Part shown: positions 1-4,168 of the stretch, one piece after another
How the letters are laid out: each line of letters starts with the position of its first letter
Numbering within the stretch: position 1 is the stretch's first letter
Assembly: GCA_016198635.1 (NCBI GenBank)
Contig: JACQIF010000065.1
Location: forward strand, 1 to 9,033
DNA length: 9,033 nt
Direction: 5' to 3'
DNA from: Candidatus Aenigmatarchaeota archaeon
Lineage (GTDB): Archaea; Aenigmatarchaeota; Aenigmatarchaeia; PWEA01; JACQIF01
The notes under the pieces: model-generated
The model's input: only the letters and a program-made list of their open reading frames with translations
What the model was told of the DNA's origin: nothing
The model's database searches: none
Made by a program: the position numbers and the translations under genes

Positions 1-469
1 ATATTATATGTGTCGGTTCTTCGAAACACATAACCCTATCGTAAGAAGCGTCTACGCCAGTGTTCACTGCTTTCTGATATGCGATCGCGAATATTGGCTG
101 AGGTTTCACCATAGCTTCCGGTCTATTGGCTATTTGTGACAAAAACTCTAAGGAAATTCCACCATCGACTTTCATCGATATAAAGCGGCCGCTCGCTTCC
201 ATAATAAAATTATCAACCGCATTCTCTGGGTTTCTGTTACCCCTGGGAAAATCTGTTAATCTGTAAGGCTCGCTTCCAATATATGCTTCCGAGGCTCCGT
301 GAAGAGCTCTGGTGAGAGTTGAACCTTCTGCGTACACAACAATATCATCGCCTTCACGAGGCTTTATCATAACTGTTCGAATATGCGCATCTGAATTAAA
401 GGTTCCTTGAAGAACATGGCCGTCTTGAAGTGCCTTCTCAATTCCCGGAAAATACTCTGGCGAAACCAT
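1..469 (-). CDS. Hypothetical protein, 3' end cut off by the window edge
   Basis: An open frame of 156 codons runs from an ATG at 467-469 off the left edge with no stop. The start is well fixed: an in-frame TAA lies about 9 codons upstream, and a TATA-like box (491-498) is centred 25-26 bp before the ATG, which predicts a leaderless mRNA. The protein begins MVSPEYFPGIEKALQ and has no signal peptide or membrane segment. It looks like a soluble mixed alpha/beta protein; segments such as DDIVVYAEGSTLTRALHG (about residues 41-58) and GRFISMKVDGGISLEFL (about 94-110) suggest alternating strands and helices. I do not recognise a family and assign no function. GC is about 43% by hand count, visibly below the helicase gene at the other end, and codon choice is more AT-leaning, so recent acquisition is possible. 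It is likely a real gene because of the clean promoter and the long frame on the same strand as the aminotransferase upstream. Confidence 0.75.
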   Translation of the reverse strand, partial: MVSPEYFPGIEKALQDGHVLQGTFNSDAHIRTVMIKPREGDDIVVYAEGSTLTRALHGASEAYIGSEPYRLTDFPRGNRNPENAVDNFIMEASGRFISMKVDGGISLEFLSQIANRPEAMVKPQPIFAIAYQKAVNTGVDASYDRVMCFEEPTHII

Positions 470-490
470 GTTTAGTATTCTAACCAAATC

Positions 491-500
491 TATTTAAATG
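491..500 (-). promoter_or_regulatory. TATA box for the leftmost gene
   Basis: The minus strand reads CATTTAAATA here, a close match to an archaeal TATA box. Its centre is 25-26 bp upstream of the ATG at 469, so transcription should start at or next to the start codon. It lies in the 44-bp gap after the aminotransferase stop codon, so the leftmost gene probably has its own promoter and is not only read through from upstream. Confidence 0.6.
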
Positions 501-513
501 ACAGTTCGCGTTT

Positions 514-1701
514 TTAATTCAACTTCTTCATCTTCTGCTCCAGTCTATCCATCGCAGTTTCAATCTTGTCGTACGCAGTGGCGTAAGAAAAGCGTACATA
601 GCCCTCGCCGCAGCGACCGAACTCCGTTCCCGGCACCGCCGCAACGCGCGCCTCCTTTATCATCCACTCTACGAGATCGACGGACGTCAATTTCTTCTTG
701 AAGAAGAACGAGGGCAGCGCGTAGAACGCACCTTCCGGATTGTCGACGTGGAAGCCCTTGATTTGACTTAATCTTTTTAATATCAACTTTCTCCTTCTTG
801 CATACTCTCCTACCATCTCCCCAATAGATTTCTTCGCATTCTTCGTGTCGTTGAGCGCCACAGCGGCCGCGATCTGTGAAGGCGTCGGCGCGCAGAGGCT
901 CGTATAGATGTGGACTTTGGACATGGCATCGATGAGCGGTTTCGGCCCGACAGCATATCCAACGCGGAAGCCTGGCATAGCGAACGTCTTCGAAAAGGAG
1001 TGGAACGTCACGACGTAGTCTTCCATGCCGTTCAGTGAGCCTATCGACACATGGCGCGCGCGGTCGTAGATGAAGTGTTCGTACGCTTCGTCGGCAAGGA
1101 TCGGGACGTTGTATTCGATTGCTACGTCCGCGATCTCTTCGAGCGTGCGCTTTTTGAGCACTGTGCCTGTGGGGTTGCCTGGAGTGTTTATGATGATAGC
1201 ACGCAGCTTGTTTGGGTTTTTGATCTGCTCGCGTATGGCGTCGCCATTTATCTGGAAGCCGTTATCCTGTTTCAGCGGAATGGATATGGCAAAGCCGTTC
1301 AGCAGTTCGATAGTGGGAATGTACCCCAGGAAGCCGGGATCCGGAACCAGCACCTCTTCGCCAGGGTCCACAAGGCACATAAGAGAGAGCATTATGGCCT
1401 CTGTAGAACCCGCCGTGACGATAACGTTCTCAGGGCGCGCGTCTATCTTGTTCTCGCGCTTCAGCTTCTTCACGATCGCCTCTTTGAGCTCCCTGCGCCC
1501 GTCTGTTGGAGAGTAGTGCGTCTCGCACGCAGCTACCGCAGAGCGCATGGCGTCGACGACGTACGCAGGCGCGCAGAAGTCCGGTTCGCCAGGGCCTAAC
1601 GAGATGACGTCTCTGGACTCCTCGGCTATCTTGAGAAGCCGGCCTATCATTGCGCCCGGCAGGTTGCGTTCGCGTTCTGATATGACGGAGCGGATGTTCA
1701 C
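514..1701 (-). CDS. Class I/II PLP-dependent aminotransferase, aspartate aminotransferase-like
   Basis: This 395-residue protein has the fold type I aminotransferase signature in order: the N-terminal ISLGPGEPDF segment (33-42), the cofactor phosphate region TAGSTEA (96-102), NTPGNPTG (172-179), the pyridine-binding Asp of ADEAYE (D204), the Schiff-base lysine in SFSKTFAMPGFRVGY (K238, with R246), and the alpha-carboxylate-binding Arg in YVRFSYA (R370). Length is normal for the family, and all catalytic residues are present. The family moves amino groups between amino acids and 2-oxoacids with PLP in the cytoplasm; aspartate/2-oxoglutarate is the likeliest pair, but aromatic or branched substrates cannot be excluded from sequence. 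The start is GTG at 1699-1701: an in-frame TAATAA lies only seven codons upstream and no ATG intervenes. No Shine-Dalgarno is visible, and the TATA element at 1732-1741 predicts an 8-9 nt leader. It neighbours malate dehydrogenase and an Mqo-like gene, which produce its probable oxoacid oxaloacetate. Confidence 0.93.
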   Translation of the reverse strand: MNIRSVISERERNLPGAMIGRLLKIAEESRDVISLGPGEPDFCAPAYVVDAMRSAVAACETHYSPTDGRRELKEAIVKKLKRENKIDARPENVIVTAGSTEAIMLSLMCLVDPGEEVLVPDPGFLGYIPTIELLNGFAISIPLKQDNGFQINGDAIREQIKNPNKLRAIIINTPGNPTGTVLKKRTLEEIADVAIEYNVPILADEAYEHFIYDRARHVSIGSLNGMEDYVVTFHSFSKTFAMPGFRVGYAVGPKPLIDAMSKVHIYTSLCAPTPSQIAAAVALNDTKNAKKSIGEMVGEYARRRKLILKRLSQIKGFHVDNPEGAFYALPSFFFKKKLTSVDLVEWMIKEARVAAVPGTEFGRCGEGYVRFSYATAYDKIETAMDRLEQKMKKLN

Positions 1702-1731
1702 ATCGAGTGTTCGCGACGCCTGTTATTAAGG

Positions 1732-1741
1732 GTTTAAATAA
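1732..1741. promoter_or_regulatory. Shared symmetric TATA element between divergent genes
   Basis: The sequence GTTTAAATAA contains a self-complementary TTTAAA core and is the only good TATA box in the 61-bp gap between the aminotransferase (minus) and the Tat-signal protein (plus). Its centre is about 27 bp from the plus-strand ATG at 1763, predicting a leaderless mRNA, and about 35 bp from the minus-strand GTG at 1701, predicting a leader of about 8 nt. Both promoters would therefore compete for the same TBP site. The alternative, a separate weak box for one gene, is not visible. Confidence 0.6.
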
Positions 1742-1762
1742 CTTATCGTGTAACCACTTTTT

Positions 1763-2260
1763 ATGGATAACAGAACATCCGATGCCGGCCAGCCTGGGAT
1801 GGGCAGGAGAGGATTTCTCAAGACTGGGCTCGCATTCACAATAGGAGGACTTCTCGGATTCTCTGTAGGGAAGACGTTCCAGATTACAGGAAGTTCTAAG
1901 CCAAGCGTCCAGTCTGTTGCAATAAGCAAGGATGATATGGGCGTCATCGAAAAAGGCGAAGTTCTTGGTGTGTCAGAGGTCCGCGTAGATTACGATGATG
2001 GAGGACACAGGCTCACAATAAAGGGGCACCGTTACGACATACAGGGCCGTTACGGGAAGAGAGCCGCGCTATGGGGAGAGAAGTGCATGGAATTCTCTCC
2101 GGGAACCAATCACGATTTTGTATACCAGAGGACCCTCGACGGAATCACACCGGATGACGTGCTCATGCGAGGCAGAATAAAAGAACTTAGATACTCCGGT
2201 GACAAAAACACGCTTGATATTCTGAAAGGTATAGACGGTTTCATAGTAAACATAATGTAA
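1763..2260 (+). CDS. Tat-signal (twin-arginine) exported or membrane-anchored protein of unknown function
   Basis: The 165-residue protein has a twin-arginine motif, GRRGFLKTG (14-22), followed by a hydrophobic stretch to about residue 36. It is therefore predicted to be exported folded by the Tat system. No clear AxA cleavage site follows the hydrophobic core, so the signal may stay as an N-terminal anchor. The remaining 125 residues are rich in polar beta-type segments (VSEVRVDYDDGG at 70-81, HRLTIKGHRYDIQGRYG at 82-98) and contain a single cysteine (C108) in GEKCMEF. No metal- or cofactor-binding motif is obvious and I do not recognise the family. Export by Tat suggests folding or cofactor insertion before transport, but the bound group is unknown. 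The ATG at 1763 is preferred because the TATA box lies 27 bp upstream; a later ATG (1799) would just precede the RR motif. It ends 21 bp from the convergent 96-residue gene. Confidence 0.85.
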   Translation: MDNRTSDAGQPGMGRRGFLKTGLAFTIGGLLGFSVGKTFQITGSSKPSVQSVAISKDDMGVIEKGEVLGVSEVRVDYDDGGHRLTIKGHRYDIQGRYGKRAALWGEKCMEFSPGTNHDFVYQRTLDGITPDDVLMRGRIKELRYSGDKNTLDILKGIDGFIVNIM

Positions 2261-2270
2261 AAATAAAAGG
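2258..2270 (-). terminator. Possible T-rich terminator of the 96-residue gene
   Basis: Read on the minus strand, the sequence just past the stop of the 2282-2572 gene is CCTTTTATTTTTA, two T-runs close together. Archaeal RNA polymerase commonly terminates at such T-rich tracts without a hairpin. It overlaps the last codon of the convergent Tat-signal gene. Confidence 0.35.
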
Positions 2271-2281
2271 CAAGCCGAGAA

Positions 2282-2572
2282 CTACTCGTCCTCGACCTCT
2301 ATCTCCGCTTCTGCGGAAGAGTCTGCCTGTGACGGCGAATCGCCCTCGACCTCCTTGAACGCCGCTATGACGGCTTCGAGCGTTTTGCCGTCTGCCGGGA
2401 TCGAGAAGTTCTTCTTGTAGCGCTTTTCCCCTTCGGGCGTATAGAAACCCCTCGAGAGCGAGAAAAACTCGTTAGCGCCCTCCTCTGTTATCGCTTTCTT
2501 CTTTGACACTTCGATGAAGTTCTTGGACCCGAACTTTACGTCGCGGGACACTACTGTTTCAAACTCTACCAT
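2282..2572 (-). CDS. Small 96-residue protein with acidic C-terminal tail, unknown function
   Basis: The protein is 96 residues long. Residues about 10-75 form a compact basic-and-aromatic region (SKNFIEVSKKKAIT at 16-29, FFSLSRGFYTPEGEKRYKK at 36-54) that reads as several beta strands followed by a helix (LEAVIAAFKEV, 65-75). Residues 76-96 are a disordered, strongly acidic tail ending EIEVEDE. A basic strand-rich core plus an acidic tail is reminiscent of single-stranded nucleic-acid-binding proteins such as SSB or PC4-like folds, but this is only a resemblance of layout; I do not recognise a defined domain. There is no signal peptide and no cysteine. The ATG at 2570-2572 is supported by a strong Shine-Dalgarno sequence seven nucleotides upstream, unlike most genes here, which look leaderless. 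The leader holds competing inverted repeats. The gene converges on the Tat-signal gene. Confidence 0.82.
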   Translation of the reverse strand: MVEFETVVSRDVKFGSKNFIEVSKKKAITEEGANEFFSLSRGFYTPEGEKRYKKNFSIPADGKTLEAVIAAFKEVEGDSPSQADSSAEAEIEVEDE

Positions 2573-2579
2573 TTCTGGT

Positions 2580-2588
2580 TCACCCCTC
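2580..2588 (-). promoter_or_regulatory. Strong ribosome binding site for the 96-residue gene
   Basis: The minus strand reads GAGGGGTGA, close to the archaeal anti-Shine-Dalgarno complement GGAGGTGA, with 7 nt between it and the ATG at 2572. It fixes the start and implies a leadered transcript. Confidence 0.65.
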
Positions 2589-2624
2589 AGTTTTTCTGAA
2601 CCGGAAACTTGTTCTGGTTCACTT

Positions 2625-2634
2625 CTTTTTTATC
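2625..2634 (-). promoter_or_regulatory. Alternative TATA-like box for the 96-residue gene
   Basis: The minus strand reads GATAAAAAAG. Its centre is about 57 bp upstream of the ATG at 2572 and would place the transcription start near 2603, giving a leader of about 30 nt that still carries the ribosome binding site. It is weaker than the TATATA element at 2684-2691 but closer to the gene. Which one is used decides how much of the repeat-rich leader is in the RNA. Confidence 0.3.
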
Positions 2635-2682
2635 GAGCCGTTCGTTTCCGGCCCTTTTGTTCTAAGCGTTACGTGCGAGAAT

Positions 2683-2692
2683 CTATATAAAG
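2683..2692. promoter_or_regulatory. TATA box, probably for the lamin-tail gene and possibly bidirectional
   Basis: The plus strand reads CTATATAAAG and the minus strand CTTTATATAG, so the box is good in both directions. It sits midway between the two divergent start codons, about 111 bp from the ATG at 2798 and 115 bp from that at 2572. The A-rich flank GAGAATC on the plus-strand side resembles a BRE, while the other flank is GC-rich (GGCGCC), favouring plus-strand use. The predicted plus-strand start is about 2711-2716, giving a leader of roughly 85 nt. Confidence 0.55.
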
Positions 2693-2708
2693 GCGCCGTT
2701 TTTGGCAC

Positions 2709-2751
2709 TACCACTGCGGTGGTCATGGCAATATTACCACTCCGGTGGTCG
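2709..2751 (+). repeat. Two tandem hairpins with UNCG-type loops (or paired operators)
   Basis: Two 16-bp near-identical units, TACCACTGCGGTGGTC (2709-2724) and TACCACTCCGGTGGTC (2736-2751), differ at one base. Each folds into a 5-bp stem ACCAC/GTGGT with a four-base loop, UGCG or UCCG, closed by C-G. Both loops fit the stable UNCG tetraloop class, and the single difference falls exactly on the variable N position. The opposite strand would give CGCA and CGGA loops, which are not UNCG, so the signal is strand-specific and agrees with the direction of the downstream gene. They lie at or just after the predicted transcription start. A DNA operator is the alternative reading. Confidence 0.6.
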
Positions 2752-2797
2752 GAAAAGCTTGACCCCCCAAGGCGCGTAAAACGCACAGGCGGCGGGG

Positions 2798-4168
2798 ATG
2801 AAAAAACTAATGTTCGTAGTCGTATGCCTGAGCACCATCCCTATCGCCAATGCGTCCGTCGTCTTCAGCGAAGTCGCTGCCGACGCGAACGGTAGCGATG
2901 ACGGAAGAGAGTGGGTAGAGTTTTACGTCGTAGAGGAAACCAACCTTTTGGAAGCCATACTTCCAAATACTTCGAATTTAACGAATTCGAAGACATCGGG
3001 GTGGAGACTACTCGAAGGAGGAGTCGAACATAGGTTGAGCCTCGTGGGAGGCAATGAGACCGTCCAGCCCGGTTCGTATTTTATAGTCGCTGACGATGCG
3101 GCGGCGTTCGCGAACGAAACAGGCTATAACGGCACCCTTTTTGATTCTTCGTTCTCTCTCTCGAATGCAGGAGAGACGCTCGTGCTGAAGAATTCAACAT
3201 ACAACGTCACATTGACATACAACGCAACGCCGGAAGGCAAGACTTTTTGCGTTGTTGACGCCGCTTGGGGCGCCTGCGAGCCTACACCCGGCTACACAAA
3301 CAAATTCCTTTTTAATAACAGCAGCCATGCGAACCCAAGCCAAAACATGACAAACACCACTGTTCCGCGTAACATATCGGAACCGCTCACCGTCATATCC
3401 TATCCTAGCAAATTGAAATTTGGGGCTTCTGGGTTTATCACAGCTTCTTTGGGCGTGGAACGTGCCCGTGTTTACGCTTACGGCTACCCCAAGAAGGTTT
3501 TGGTCGATGACGACGGAATAATTGCAGAGCACAGTGGCACGATACTGGTTCCTTTGCAAACGAAAGACAACTGCAACGGCCTTTACGATGACGGTATGTA
3601 CAGGGTGCGGGTGCGCGCCGTCGTTGGCGATGATATCATAGAGACGAAAGACATCAACCTGCATCTACACGGGCGCGGGGAATGCGCAATCACAAAGAAG
3701 GAAGAAGCGGAGAACGAACAGAGCGAATGGGCTGCGCGCGTCTATTTGGTAGAATCGCCTGATAACGTGACGTTGGGCGATGTCTTGACGGTCCGCGCCG
3801 TCATCGTAGGCAAAGGCGTGTTCGACGTATATTCGTATTTGCAGGACGATGCACTTGCGTCCGCAGGCGGTTGGGCCGGTAACAAGCGCACGCTGAACGT
3901 TACGGACGTGGGTTATGCAGAGCTGCAGAACAACGCGACGCGTGCGGGAAACCTCACGCTTGTTGTGAAGGCAAGAGACAGCGGCAAAACATACGAGGCT
4001 GCGGCGAACGTCGTTGTCTTGGAAAGAGTGCAAAAAACTTTCAATACTACGTCAAAAAACATGACAACGCTTCTCGCAGACCCGAAGCCTTCTTACAGGC
4101 CACCGGTTCAAAAACCAAAAGGCGCCTGGGACTCTTTCATAGACATGTTACGCAAGTGGATCAGGTAG
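2798..4168 (+). CDS. Secreted lamin-tail-domain (LTD) protein, heavily N-glycosylation-prone
   Basis: The 456-residue protein has a Sec signal peptide (MKKLMFVVVCLSTIPIANA, 1-19) with likely cleavage after ANA. Residues about 20-150 resemble a lamin-tail domain: VVFSEVAADANGSDDGREWV (21-40) matches the typical opening of the family, and GSYFIVADD (92-100) and LSNAGETLVLKN (121-132) match its later strands. Two beta-rich Ig-like regions follow (about 196-292 and 311-409). There are 20 N-x-S/T sequons, 14 before residue 193, none from 193 to 322 and six after. Four mature cysteines (151, 160, 259, 296) could form two disulfides. No C-terminal membrane helix is seen; the last residues (WDSFIDMLRKWIR) look amphipathic. 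The protein probably acts at the cell surface or outside; its ligand is unknown. A weak Shine-Dalgarno AGGCGG (2787-2792) precedes the ATG. Its last 21 nt overlap the convergent Mqo-like gene. Confidence 0.85.
   Translation: MKKLMFVVVCLSTIPIANASVVFSEVAADANGSDDGREWVEFYVVEETNLLEAILPNTSNLTNSKTSGWRLLEGGVEHRLSLVGGNETVQPGSYFIVADDAAAFANETGYNGTLFDSSFSLSNAGETLVLKNSTYNVTLTYNATPEGKTFCVVDAAWGACEPTPGYTNKFLFNNSSHANPSQNMTNTTVPRNISEPLTVISYPSKLKFGASGFITASLGVERARVYAYGYPKKVLVDDDGIIAEHSGTILVPLQTKDNCNGLYDDGMYRVRVRAVVGDDIIETKDINLHLHGRGECAITKKEEAENEQSEWAARVYLVESPDNVTLGDVLTVRAVIVGKGVFDVYSYLQDDALASAGGWAGNKRTLNVTDVGYAELQNNATRAGNLTLVVKARDSGKTYEAAANVVVLERVQKTFNTTSKNMTTLLADPKPSYRPPVQKPKGAWDSFIDMLRKWIR
2970..2992 (+). repeat. 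Perfect 9-bp inverted repeat inside the lamin-tail gene
   Basis: CTTCGAATT (2970-2978) and AATTCGAAG (2984-2992) are perfect complements around a 5-nt loop TAACG. The segment encodes part of a sequon-rich stretch (NTSNLTNSKT, residues 57-66), itself nearly palindromic as protein. It could form an mRNA hairpin, but no role is indicated. Confidence 0.4.

Larger units (their letters stand above)
2577..2651 (-). promoter_or_regulatory. Leader of the 96-residue gene with mutually exclusive pairings over the ribosome binding site
   Basis: On the minus strand, 5' to 3', four elements occur: CCGGAAAC (2644-2651), TGAACC (2616-2621), GTTTCCGGTTCA (2597-2608) and TGAACC (2577-2582). The third element can pair with the first (8 bp), the second (6 bp) or the fourth (6 bp). 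The fourth overlaps the TGA of the Shine-Dalgarno GAGGGGTGA (2580-2588), so that last pairing would partly hide the ribosome binding site. The two TGAACC copies belong to an 11-bp direct repeat, GTGAACCAGAA (2573-2583 and 2612-2622). All pairings are directly visible; a regulatory role is inference. The whole set is transcribed only if the start is near 2660. Confidence 0.4.

Noticed and set aside
1051..1599. Long open frame on the plus strand across the aminotransferase gene
   Set aside because: It is antisense to a gene with all its catalytic motifs intact, has no promoter or family resemblance, and its composition is what the opposite strand of a GC-rich gene produces.
2758..2784. Two further small hairpins (CTTG/CAAG and GCGT/ACGC) before the lamin-tail start
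   Set aside because: Stems of only 4 bp; too weak to claim, though they lie in the same leader as the UNCG hairpins.
2573..2797. Possible CRISPR-like or mobile-element repeats in the largest intergenic gap
   Set aside because: Only two copies of each short repeat, no regular spacers, no terminal inverted repeats with target duplications and no cas or transposase gene.
3194..4033. Two minus-strand open frames inside the lamin-tail gene
   Set aside because: They lie antisense to a protein with a clear signal peptide and domains; neither shows a family motif, promoter or ribosome binding site.
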